NCBI GenBank assembly: GCA_001724245.1
Contig: MEDX01000042.1
Span: forward strand, 1 to 32,399
Direction of reading: 5' to 3'
Source of the DNA: Fonticula-like sp. SCN 57-25
Taxonomy: Eukaryota > Nucleariida > Rotosphaerida
Length of the DNA: 32,399 nt
Both the position numbers and the translations under genes were made by a program. Numbering within the stretch: the stretch's first letter is position 1; each line of letters opens with the position of its first letter. Shown piece by piece: positions 17,077 to 26,000 of this stretch. The notes under the pieces are model-generated. The model saw nothing but the letters and a program-made list of their open reading frames with translations, was not told the DNA's origin and did not search any database.

Positions 17077-20000
17077 CTAGACTGCGATCCACGGCGCCGG
17101 CCAATACGGCGACGAGTGGTTGATCCACTCGTAGCTGTCCTTGAAGCGGCTATTCACAAATGAGGTCATAAACTGCAGCGCGCCAAACTGGCCGCCGTCG
17201 GGGACCAGCTCTATTAGGTCCTCTGTCGGGTGCGCCTCGGCGAGGTGCTTCCGCGCCCGCTCATAGTGCTTGGCGTGGAAGGTCTGCGGGTGCGCGGGGT
17301 GCGCCTGTATCGGGTTCTCGCCGCGCAGCGCGTACGGCCCGTCAATGCGCTCAATGATCGAGTTTTGGTTGGCGGCCGACGGCGCAACGACGACGCGCGT
17401 CGGGCGGTCGTCGGCGGACGCGAGCACGTGCGGGAAGAGGAACGATAATGACTCTTGCCCCGCCGTCATGTGCGTCACAAAGCTCGCGCCCTTGCAGAAC
17501 GAATCCGAGTGGAGCGTCGCATAGTCGACGTTGGCCCACTTGGCGTTGGAATGGACGCTCGCCATCGGGCTCGCCGCCCTTACAACCGCGACCGGGACGG
17601 CGCTGCCGACGACGGTCACCTGGTCCACGCACCTGGCGTGGCGGTTGAGCGAGGTGAGCGTCTTTGTGAGCGCGGCGTCGCTCGTCTCGGGCGTCGTCAT
17701 GACCACGATGCACGTCTTGCTCGTGATGGCCGGCGGGTCCATGCACTTGCCGCCCTCGAACGAGCTGTCAAAGTAGGCCGGGTCGATGAGCGAGATGGCA
17801 GAGTGCACGCGCGCGTAGAGGAAAGGCGACCAGAGCAGCGACAGCGCGCCCTTGCTGCCCATCTGCAGCCGCACTACCGATATGCTCGTCATCGTGCGCT
17901 GATGGATTGACACGGACGTCAGGATCGGCGGCGGGCCGTAGCCGGCGAGCTTGAGGCCGCCGACGCACAACTCGCGCGCCGCCAGGATGTGCAGCGCGGC
18001 GTCGATCCCGCTCGTAAAGAGGTGCTGGTGAAGCGGGATGCGCGTCATTTCGTGCGCGCGCGCCAACACCGACGCAGAGATGGCTGCGCCCAAGTCGGCG
18101 CGGACCTTGACGTGGCGCAGCTTGCTGATCCACTCCTTGTCATCGGCAGTGATGTCAAAGAGAGGCACCACGGTGCGCTCCGTGTCGTTGGACTCGAGCG
18201 TCTCCTCAAACAGGACCATCGCGCGCTCCGTGATGTTGGCCTTGGCCTCGACCGTCACGTTCAGCTTGTCCGTGCTTTCGATGATAGCCTCCTTGTACGC
18301 CTTGCGAAAGTCGTCAATCGCGTCGTGCAGGTTGGCGTCCGCGCGCTCGACCGACCCCCGCGACAGTGCAATCATCACGACCGACGATTTTGAGGCGACC
18401 ACGTCGTCCGCGACAAGGCGCTCGTAGAGAACGTACGTCTCGGTCGGTAGGCTCGTCGCCGGCAACGGCGCCTCGGGGTCCAGGACGACGCACTTGCCAA
18501 AGGTGGTCGGCGGGCTCGTCAGGTTGGCGAGCGGGGTGGGCACGCGCGGGTCGATGGTCACGGCCGACGGCTTGTACGAGTACAGCGTCGACGTGTTGAG
18601 GAACGGCATTAGGCGCTCCTGGTCGACGATGGTCACGCCGGGGAGCGAGCCCGCTGTGAGGACCTCGGGCAGCCACGGGACGGTACCGCCAAAGCCGCTC
18701 GACGAGGTGGCCGTATTGTCGACGGCGACCACGCCGTAGACATCAACCTTGTGGCAGCGGCGGCGCGCGATCGAGACGGCGCGCCACATGCCCGTCGCGT
18801 AGAGCGGCATGCCGCCGGGGAGAAGGTCGGCAAACTCGGCCGCCATGTCAAACATCTCGGTGCGGTCGAGCAGCTGCAGCTTGGCCTGCTTGAAGACGCT
18901 CGCAAACTCGGCGTACTGCCGGCGAATGTGCGCCGTATTAAAGTGGGTCAGCAACACATTCCAATCGCGGTCGTTCCCGCCAAACTCGCCGCTGTTGTCA
19001 ATCATGTAGCGCATCAGCTGGGGCTGCGAAATCACCTCGGTGCCGGCAGTGAGGCCCATAAAGTACGAGCTGCTCCGCAGAGTCTTGGGCGAAACGATTA
19101 TGCCGTCGAGGCCCGTGTCAAAGCGGAACACGGCGTCGGCCGCGTCAATCTGCGACGCGTACTGGCCGAAGAAGAGCGCCAGAGAGGGCCCTACAACAGC
19201 GCAGCGGTCAAGCTTCTTCAGGTCTGCTAGCCGCAGCGAGGGCGCAAGGATATTCAGCATGGCCTGCCCGTTGACCGAGCCCTCGGCGCTGTAGCCCTCG
19301 ATGGAGGCGCCCGCGGACGCCGAGCTGCCGTGCACAAAGTACGTCTCGGGGTCCGCCCGGGCGGCGTCCAGCGCAACAATGTTGATGCTGTAGCCGAGGT
19401 TGGCGATGAAGGACGAGTACTGCGTCCAGCGAGCATAGTGCTGGTAGCCCGGCCACGCGCGCGGCAGGTCGTGGAGCACGGCCCACAGGCAGACGTCAAA
19501 GGGGTGCCACGCGCCAAGCTCGCGCAGCTGGCGGCAGACGCGCGCCTCGCGGATCTTTGCCTCAAACTCGGAATCACCGACGGCGTAGAGTGCGTTGCCG
19601 TTAATGTGCGGCGCCCACTTCATCGACACGCCGCCCCACCATACGGCCTCGTCAAAGGCAGGCCCCTGATAAAGCGAGCCCTTGATCCAAAACTTGCCGC
19701 GCATCAGCGCCTCGTCCACCAGGCGCTCGAGCACGCCCGCGCGGACAGTCATAACGTCGTGCTCGAGCCACGTCATTGCCGAATATTCCGATGCAAAGTT
19801 CGGCATGTCGAGCATCAGGCGGTAAAACTGGTTAGACGGCCCCGCCGGGTACGCGTCCTCGGCATCCGTCAAATTGGCCGACAGGAACCGTACATCGTGG
19901 ACGCAGTGGCGCCATTCGGACATGCCGGCGAGAAGCTCCTCCTTTATCAAGCTTGACCGCTCGTGTGCCTCGAGATCCTTGTGGAAGAAGAAGACTACGT

Positions 20001-20307
20001 CAACCCACTCCCGCGAGAGGCCATGTGGGTTGTCGGGCGGGAGGCACACCGGGCCCGGCGACGGCCACCGCGACAAGCTCGCGCTTAACTTGTCAACGTC
20101 CCCTGAAAAGAAAGGAAAAACGAGCGCAATTCGCTTTGAAGACTCTAATGTAAAAAGCTGCTTTTGGAGCGCATGAACCGATGACCGCGGGTCGCCTTGG
20201 TGGCTAAACATGCCAAACACGAGCGAGGACACGGCAAAGAGCAGGCCGCCCAGCGCAAAGGCGACTGCCAGCAGTCTCATGCGGCTCCGGCTCCGCCAGA
20301 CTAGCAT
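17077..20307 (-). CDS. multi-domain type II membrane glycosyltransferase with GT29 (sialyltransferase-like) core, 1076 aa, single exon
   Basis: The N-terminus is a signal anchor: basic RSRSR then a hydrophobic segment (about 10-34), as in Golgi transferases. Region 1 (about 50-330) looks like a GT-A-type domain: VDVVFFFHKD, W-L-E182-H-D184 as a candidate metal motif, FWIKGSLYQG, and HINGNALY (234-241). Region 2 carries a GT29 sialylmotif L (C369-AVVG...IDAADAVFR) and sialylmotif S (about 503-525: ATG..., C518, VDVYG); the two Cys are the pair that is disulfide-bonded in sialyltransferases. Region 3 repeats this pattern in weaker form: KCVV (C606)...VASKSS, then TSGIDAALHILAARELC (C781)...GYG (765-791). 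Region 4 (about 860-1076) begins CIVVMTTPE and is unassigned. The sialylmotif III/VS residues were not found, so donor and acceptor are unknown. Several N-x-S/T sites fit a lumenal protein. I chose ATG 20307 as the first in frame. Confidence 0.8.
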   Translation of the reverse strand: MLVWRSRSRMRLLAVAFALGGLLFAVSSLVFGMFSHQGDPRSSVHALQKQLFTLESSKRIALVFPFFSGDVDKLSASLSRWPSPGPVCLPPDNPHGLSREWVDVVFFFHKDLEAHERSSLIKEELLAGMSEWRHCVHDVRFLSANLTDAEDAYPAGPSNQFYRLMLDMPNFASEYSAMTWLEHDVMTVRAGVLERLVDEALMRGKFWIKGSLYQGPAFDEAVWWGGVSMKWAPHINGNALYAVGDSEFEAKIREARVCRQLRELGAWHPFDVCLWAVLHDLPRAWPGYQHYARWTQYSSFIANLGYSINIVALDAARADPETYFVHGSSASAGASIEGYSAEGSVNGQAMLNILAPSLRLADLKKLDRCAVVGPSLALFFGQYASQIDAADAVFRFDTGLDGIIVSPKTLRSSSYFMGLTAGTEVISQPQLMRYMIDNSGEFGGNDRDWNVLLTHFNTAHIRRQYAEFASVFKQAKLQLLDRTEMFDMAAEFADLLPGGMPLYATGMWRAVSIARRRCHKVDVYGVVAVDNTATSSSGFGGTVPWLPEVLTAGSLPGVTIVDQERLMPFLNTSTLYSYKPSAVTIDPRVPTPLANLTSPPTTFGKCVVLDPEAPLPATSLPTETYVLYERLVADDVVASKSSVVMIALSRGSVERADANLHDAIDDFRKAYKEAIIESTDKLNVTVEAKANITERAMVLFEETLESNDTERTVVPLFDITADDKEWISKLRHVKVRADLGAAISASVLARAHEMTRIPLHQHLFTSGIDAALHILAARELCVGGLKLAGYGPPPILTSVSIHQRTMTSISVVRLQMGSKGALSLLWSPFLYARVHSAISLIDPAYFDSSFEGGKCMDPPAITSKTCIVVMTTPETSDAALTKTLTSLNRHARCVDQVTVVGSAVPVAVVRAASPMASVHSNAKWANVDYATLHSDSFCKGASFVTHMTAGQESLSFLFPHVLASADDRPTRVVVAPSAANQNSIIERIDGPYALRGENPIQAHPAHPQTFHAKHYERARKHLAEAHPTEDLIELVPDGGQFGALQFMTSFVNSRFKDSYEWINHSSPYWPAPWIAV

Positions 20308-20465
20308 TTGAGCCAGCACTGAGTGGGGCGCCGGCAGGGCTTCCCCTCGACAGGTGGATCCCGCCGCGAGGTCGAACTAGAGCGGTTAGTTAGAGGTTGA
20401 AACCTTCTGCTCTAAACGTGTGGCGGATTATCAACACTTTCCTTTTATGGAATTATCCCGGTCGG
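20308..20465. promoter_or_regulatory. short divergent promoter
   Basis: Only 158 bp lie between the start codons of the glycosyltransferase (-) and the zinc-finger gene (+). No recognised element. Confidence 0.35.
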
Positions 20466-20908
20466 ATGGGCGGTAAAAGGGGCGCGGACGACGGATCCGC
20501 GGCGCGGAAGACGCGTGCGCGCAGGCCAAAGGCCGAGATAGTGCGGCTTTACTGGTGCAACGAGCAGACGTGTAAAAGGAGCTACGGAAGCCTGTCGGTG
20601 CGAGACGCCTTTTGGTCCTTTCCGGGGTTTTTTGAAGATCGGCATCGGCTGACGCGATCATCCGCCGTTGCTAGGCACTGAACACGCACATCAGGCTCAA
20701 GCATAAGCGCACAGCCACGCTGACCGCCCTCGGGGCCACGCGGAGGCTTAATAGGATGCTGCGCGCGGCGAACCTGCCGCCGGTGACCGACCGGCCCAGC
20801 GCGCCGCCGACGGGGAAGGACAAGAAGGGCGAAGTGCGGGTCAACAGAAGCCACTTGAAGCGCATCATCTACGATGCCGTGCATCCGGGGGACAACAAGG
20901 ACACGTAG
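20466..20908 (+). CDS. small C2H2 zinc-finger protein, 2 exons, 121 aa
   Basis: Exons are 20466-20597 and 20675-20908; the 77-nt intron has donor GTGCGA, a GGCTGACG branch region and acceptor GCTAG. Neither exon shows the domain alone. Joined, they give one classical finger: YWCNEQTCKRSYGSLSALNT then H-IRLK-H, that is C-x4-C-x12-H-x4-H with the YGSLxALNTH core seen in many fungal and protist fingers. The finger falls at about residues 32-55. The N-terminus is basic (KTRARRPK, nuclear signal-like) and the C-terminal 65 residues are basic and probably helical. It is likely a DNA-binding nuclear protein. The frame-perfect repair of a zinc finger across a GTRCG intron is the main evidence. Confidence 0.8.
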
Positions 20909-21235
20909 CGCCATAGAATGCGATTGAAGACCTTTTGCATCAGGCAGGAGAGATCCCGCCTTCACAAACTCGCTGCACAGGACGCTCGCAGGACAACCGC
21001 CGCACGCATCCCGACCGCGCGTATCTCCGCGACGCTACACCCGAGGCTTGCGCCATTCTATCGTTATTTGGAGAAACACCAATTATTGCTTGCGCGCCTT
21101 TGACATGCGCGACTTTGCTCGCGTAGGTTTCGGATGATTTTCGATGGTCCGATGCCCGCGCACTGATCCGACGTTCGATCACTCAAATAGATTAAAACTG
21201 TACTTTAATTACACAAACACTAGCTATAGACAACT
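20909..21235. other. convergent 3' intergenic region
   Basis: These 327 bp lie between the stops of the zinc-finger gene (+) and the sulfotransferase gene (-). No gene supported; the last 60 bp are AT-rich. Confidence 0.4.
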
Positions 21236-22190
21236 TTAAAAGAGGCGGCGGAAGCGCCAAATGGCGACGCCAATGATTGTCAGCGCAGGCAGATCATAGT
21301 TGAGAATGAATTTGACTCGGCGGATGCTGGTGATCTGTGCCTGAAATTCCTCGCGATCGTTGACGTGCGGGAACGGTGTCTCTGGCGCTATTGAAAACGG
21401 CGTTAGACCACACAATAGTTCCAAAAGCAATAACCTACCGGGCAGCTGCAAAAACTTGCACAGCGGGTCCCAGCCCTCCTTGACACGAAAGATGAGCAGG
21501 CGGTCGGCGGGGACAGTTGCGATAATGTCGTTGTTGAGCCGGTTGAACGCGTGGATGGTGAGCTCGCGGTTGTGCATCAGCTGCCGACCATTGGGGCAGC
21601 CGTGAAGCTCTGTGATGTGCGCGCGCTCCCATTAGCCACGTGCGACGAAAAAGGTGCGGCGTACTGTCCCAGACGGCGGCGTCGGCCATCCGAATAAAGC
21701 GGCGCATCACGGGGAAGAGGAGACCAACGATGAACCCAGGATCGGCAAGCTCGTCGGAGAACGCAAGGACGGACTCGCGCACGCTGTCGTACCAGTCGTT
21801 CGGATCGCGCAGCGTGAGGATGAGCTTGGCATTGGGATACTTGACCATCAGCTCGCGGTAAAACTGGCTGGCGGGGCAATCGGCGCTCGAGCGGTAGTTG
21901 GCAAAAAGGGTGTCCCAGTCCATCGGCGCCTCTTAAAATGGTTCAGTGTCAGCGTCTACTCGGAGCAAGCACCATAGACCGTACTGCCCAGCGCAAAGTC
22001 GGCCCACATGTCAAGATGCCCAGGCTCCTTGGCGGCCTCCACCATGTGGTAGGTGGGGCCATACCCTAGCTGGTCCTGTGGCGTTCCGTAAGAAACACAG
22101 ACCAAGCAAAAAAAATCATACGAGAGCAGCCTTGAGCGACAGGGTGCCTGTGCGGCCAAAGCCGACGTTGATGGCCAAAAGTTCCGGCAT
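21236..22190 (-). CDS. sulfotransferase-family protein (P-loop, Sulfotransfer_4 type), 5 exons, 249 aa
   Basis: Minus-strand exons are 22190-22122, 22075-21985, 21931-21665, 21609-21439 and 21387-21236. The protein follows the family from end to end: the PAPS-binding loop GFGRTGT (10-16) with LSLKAAL, GYGPTYHM, GKAPMDWDTLFANYRS (made by splicing), ADCPASQFYRELMVKYPNAK, LILTLRDPNDWYDSV (R95, 3'-phosphate region), ATVPADRLLIFRVKEGWDPLCKFL and ETPFPHVNDREEF. These enzymes or enzyme-like proteins move sulfate from PAPS; the acceptor here is unknown. The end has a short hydrophobic stretch (LPALTIIGVAIW) followed by RFRR, perhaps a membrane tail. Donors are GTATGA, GTACGG, GTACGC and GTAGGT. The third intron (21664-21610) was placed by donor type and branch site, so that junction is the least certain. 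The start lies 65 bp downstream of tRNA-Trp on the same strand. Confidence 0.88.
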
Positions 22191-22244
22191 GGCGACGGCT
22201 GTCACGTTTTGCAATCTCTCGTCGATCGCAAGCTTCAAAAGTGC

Positions 22245-22250
22245 AAAAAA
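22245..22250 (-). terminator. Pol III terminator of tRNA-Trp
   Basis: Six consecutive T on the minus strand start 5 bases after the tRNA 3' end, a standard RNA polymerase III stop. Confidence 0.85.
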
Positions 22251-22254
22251 TGAT

Positions 22255-22327
22255 TGAGGAGTGAAGGAATTGAACCACCGACCGTTCGATCTGGAGTCGA
22301 ACGCTCTACCATCTGAGCTAACCCCTC
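22255..22327 (-). tRNA. tRNA-Trp (anticodon CCA)
   Basis: On the minus strand the acceptor stem GAGGGGT pairs with ACTCCTC (one G-T), discriminator A. The D-arm is GCTC/GAGC and the anticodon stem TTCGA/TCGAA encloses the loop CTCCAGA with anticodon CCA, so it reads UGG (Trp). The T-arm loop is TTCAATT and the stem GGTGG/CCTTC has one T-T mismatch and one G-T pair. The internal promoter boxes are present: A box TAGCTCAGATGG and B box GGTTCAATTCC. There is no intron. A T6 terminator follows. Confidence 0.95.
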
Positions 22328-22604
22328 TTTCGTACATTGCGTGGCACAAAAAACAAGCCTTGAAAGTAACAGTGGGCCCTCGCGAGGTTTCATGCGGACC
22401 ACACTGCCACCGCTCGCGTCGTCTCTTCAATAAATTGTCGTAGCTTGGATAGCCGCCCGTAAAGAAAATGTAAATACCGCATTTGGTTGCATAGTATGGC
22501 CAGTGTATTCATTGGCAAGCACGAACCAAGCACAAACGGCCCATAAAATAGTGTACAGCATCAGCACATCGACACGAAAAAACAACGAAACGACCACGGC
22601 TGCC
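22328..22604. other. intergenic region upstream of tRNA-Trp
   Basis: No gene is supported in these 277 bp between the tRNA 5' end and the URM1 stop. An AATAAA on the plus strand (about 22429) has no plus-strand gene to serve. Confidence 0.4.
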
Positions 22605-22895
22605 TCACCCGCCATGCAACGTAGAGATAAACACCACCGTGTCGTTTTCCTTGAGCTCATACTTGGTCTGGCCCTCAATTTCCCAGTCGACATCGTTGAT
22701 AAGCACGAGGATGCCCGGCCGCACCGTGTCGCCGCTGAGGAACAGCTCTGGCCGCTCCTTGCACATGTTGTCCCTCATCCACAGCAAAAGCTCGCCGAGC
22801 GTTGCGCCGGTGGCGATCGGGACGTCCGCGTCGTGCCGCTTCACGCCCCCAAAGAGAAGCTCGGCACCCCCGCTAAACTCGATCCGCAGCTTCAT
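22605..22895 (-). CDS. URM1: ubiquitin-related modifier 1 (URM1), sulfur carrier, 96 aa
   Basis: URM1 is thiocarboxylated at its C-terminal Gly by Uba4 and supplies sulfur for 2-thiolation of wobble uridine in tRNA; it can also be conjugated to proteins. The protein starts [17 protein letters not shown], has the [14 protein letters not shown] helix, [35 protein letters not shown], and ends exactly in the required Gly-Gly. Length (96 aa) fits the family (about 100). The frame stays open upstream of ATG 22895, but that part is not URM1-like and would overlap the divergent promoter, so 22895 is the start. Single exon. It lies next to a tRNA gene, probably by chance. Confidence 0.97.
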   Translation of the reverse strand: MKLRIEFSGGAELLFGGVKRHDADVPIATGATLGELLLWMRDNMCKERPELFLSGDTVRPGILVLINDVDWEIEGQTKYELKENDTVVFISTLHGG

Positions 22896-23025
22896 GTCGT
22901 GGGTTGGAAATTTGGCGCGAAACGAGGGGTGATTGAAATTACCCACCTTCGGATTCCCTCGAGGTGTGCACCCCCCTTCATCTGTTCTAGGAAAGAATAC
23001 AAACAGTGTAGCAGAACCTGGCGGC
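22896..23025. promoter_or_regulatory. 130-bp bidirectional promoter
   Basis: This is the whole space between the start codons of URM1 (-) and the 17-exon giant gene (+). Both promoters and both 5' UTRs must fit here, so the two genes are likely co-regulated. No known motif was identified. Confidence 0.5.
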
Positions 23026-26000
23026 ATGATGACGGACGAGGCGCCAGCCGAACCACCTGTGGTTGCGGCCTCCGCTGCTGACACCGCGGCCGCGCCGTTG
23101 GCGAGTGAGCGTGCCAGGAGTAAATGGCAGGCAGCCGCCGGCAAGATCATCGACATCAGCAAGGATGAGAAGGATGTCGCGTTGAAAAAGGTCGTGGTCA
23201 TGGCGAGCGCTCAGCATCAGGCCCTGACGGTCGCCGTGCTCGAAAAGTACTTGAAGGTGCGAAGGATCTTGCTCCTGCTTGTTGTGCAGGGCCATGCTGA
23301 CATGCGGACCCGATAGAAACGGGACAGCGCGGCAGTGCTGGGCTACTTTCAAAAGCTGACCACCAGGGAGACCAACATCCCCTGCGCGATGGAGCTCTTT
23401 GCATTCCTCACAAGCGCATCGTTCGAGCACGACTGTACGCCGCCGACGCTTTTGTACTCCGTTTTAACATATGGGCGTGGTAGCTTCGAACAACTTTTTG
23501 CTGTCGTGCGCCGACACATTCGGCGAAATTTACCGCGTGTACCTCGAGGACAAGAAGGAAGATGCCCGCCCCGCCGACTGGGTACGACGCGCTAGCGATG
23601 CTTTCCACATGAGCTGACTCGAGCCGCCGTGTATAGCAAATCATTGCCTTTCACCGCGCGCTGCTGATCTTTGTGCACAACGTGTTTGAGTGGCACACTG
23701 ACCTGCTGGTGCGCGCTCTTGATATTACATCAAAGTCCTCTGACATTTTCGCCACAGAAATCCATCTGCCCGCTGTTGCTAAAGTTTACGACGGCCGTGT
23801 ATGGCGAATGCGACTGGGAAAGCGACAAAAAGTCGTACTTCAAGAGCCCGTCTCTCAACCGGACCTTTTTCGAAATGACCGCGTACATCGTGCAGCTGCT
23901 GTTTGTGAAGCAGTCTGTGCGCAACAGCTCGGCGGATAGGGAGGGTACGCTTTGGAATTCACCCGCTAGAATACTCATATATGTGTCGTAGCCTATGCGG
24001 ACAAGATGAGCTCGCATATCACTACTCTGCACCTCAACTTGAGCAAGTGGGCCGCCTCCAACTATATCTTCCAGGGATGGGTCGCGCACATCCTTGCTGC
24101 CCCGCTGCTGGAAGAGCGCTCAAAGGTCCGTGATAAGGCGATCGACATTCTTCTTCGGAGCCTCAAGGAGATTCCCCTGAGCATTCAGGACTCGCCTTCG
24201 CTTGTGCTTGCATTGATCCGCAACTTTGATGGCGACACCTCGCTGTTCAGCAAGGCCGCCGATTTTGTGCGCATGCTGCACACCGGCAAGCAGATTTTGC
24301 CGCACGAGTACCCACATATCGTGGCCTTTTTGCTGCGGTCGTTGGCACTCGTGGCGGACAGCTCGGCCAAGAAGCCGGCCATCATTAGCTCGCAGATTGA
24401 TATGTGCAGGCTGCTTGCCGTCTTTGACGATCAGTACATTACCGCAGGCTGCGACCTTTTTATTGGAAAGGAGTCTCTTCAGCTCATCGTTAGGCTCATG
24501 TATGTGCTCTTTGTCGAGGAGCCCACCAAGGCGGACGCGCGCAAGGGCAGGGCGCCCGGTAAGCCCGAGGAGGCTGCCAACATTTCTTTTGTATTGACGA
24601 CATTCGAGCGCAGCCTCGACTCGATTCTTGACGTGCGCAGTACTATAGTTGTTTTTGTTTGCCTGACTTGAGTTTAGCTTGCGGTCTCGTCGCCGCGTCC
24701 GATGACAGAGGACCAGACGGCGATGCGCAAGATTTTGCATGCCATCGCCAAGCGCTCGCCAAAGCGTCTTGGCACTACCCTGCTGTCCATTAGCAAGTGC
24801 TCGGGGGGGAACACGCGAGGCCGCGTTGCCAATGCGGCGCGCCTTGCCTTTTTGTGCGAATTCTTCCGGTTTGATGAGCTCTTTTTCCCCGAGAGCGTCC
24901 GTGACGCCGCGCCTGCTCTTACCGAGTTTGCCAACAAGCCCGTCCTGTTCATTCACCTCGTGGAGGGGTCGACGACCGGCGTGTCCACCATCCTCCTGGA
25001 GTTGATTGTTCAGATGCAGCGCTGGAAGCACGCGCTGGAAGTCAAGGCAAAGGAAAAGAGCGACGTTGCTCAGCTCGTGCGGCAGATTCGTGAGAACGTC
25101 AGCACGATGGAGTACTGGCTCCTGGTTCACCTGCAGAGCGTCGTCTCGCAGGGCCTGGACATTGGCGTGGTGCCGGCGGACGCCGACCAGCCGAATGCCG
25201 CCGGAAATGCCCTCTTTTTGCAGATGCTCTACGTGCAGTTTTTCCAGGAGGCGCGTGCCTTTGTCCCCGTCTCGAAGAAGTACGCGAGCTCTAAGCATTG
25301 TGTTTTGCCGCTGACTCTTTTGCCTACAGAGTAAAGGGGTGGGTGAGCATTCTTTGCCGGTGCGGCCAGGCTGAAGCTCCCGCGGCGGCCCTGGCGCAGC
25401 TCGCGGCCGTGATGGATGAGACGCTCAAGCTTTACAAGAGCACGTTGACGCCGACGTTCATGTCTCGCCCGCCGAGCCTCAGCGTCCACCCCGATTCGGC
25501 GTTTATGCTCTCGTTCCGTGTTCGCGAAGAGGCGCTCGTTGACCTTGCGTCTTCTCTGCCGTGCCAGCAGGCCTACCGCTCGCTCCTGTACGTCGTGCAG
25601 GGGGCGCCATCCCTGCTCGGCGCTGTCAAGACATCGAACCTCTTGGAGCAGCTCTGGAAGAAGCTGGACGAAAAGCCCTACGGCAGCGAGTACCGCACAA
25701 TCTGCATGGTCTTCCAGGGGCTCGCTGACGTCAAGGAGCTGGAGCCGGCGGCGCGCAAGCTTGTCCTGTCGGACTTGTACGACAAGTCGCCCGCTGTGCG
25801 CACCAAAGCCGTCATCAAGGTGGGGCACTTTTTCGACCTGCGCGTTCACTTTGGTGTGGACGACAAGTTCTTCAAGATCCCGGTCATGCTCATTTCCTTC
25901 CCGTCCATTCCCATCGGCCGCGACGACTACAACGTTGACGAGGTGCGCATATTTGTTCGGTGCTTCCCTGTGCTGATTTTTTTTCCTCTGTAGCCCGAGT

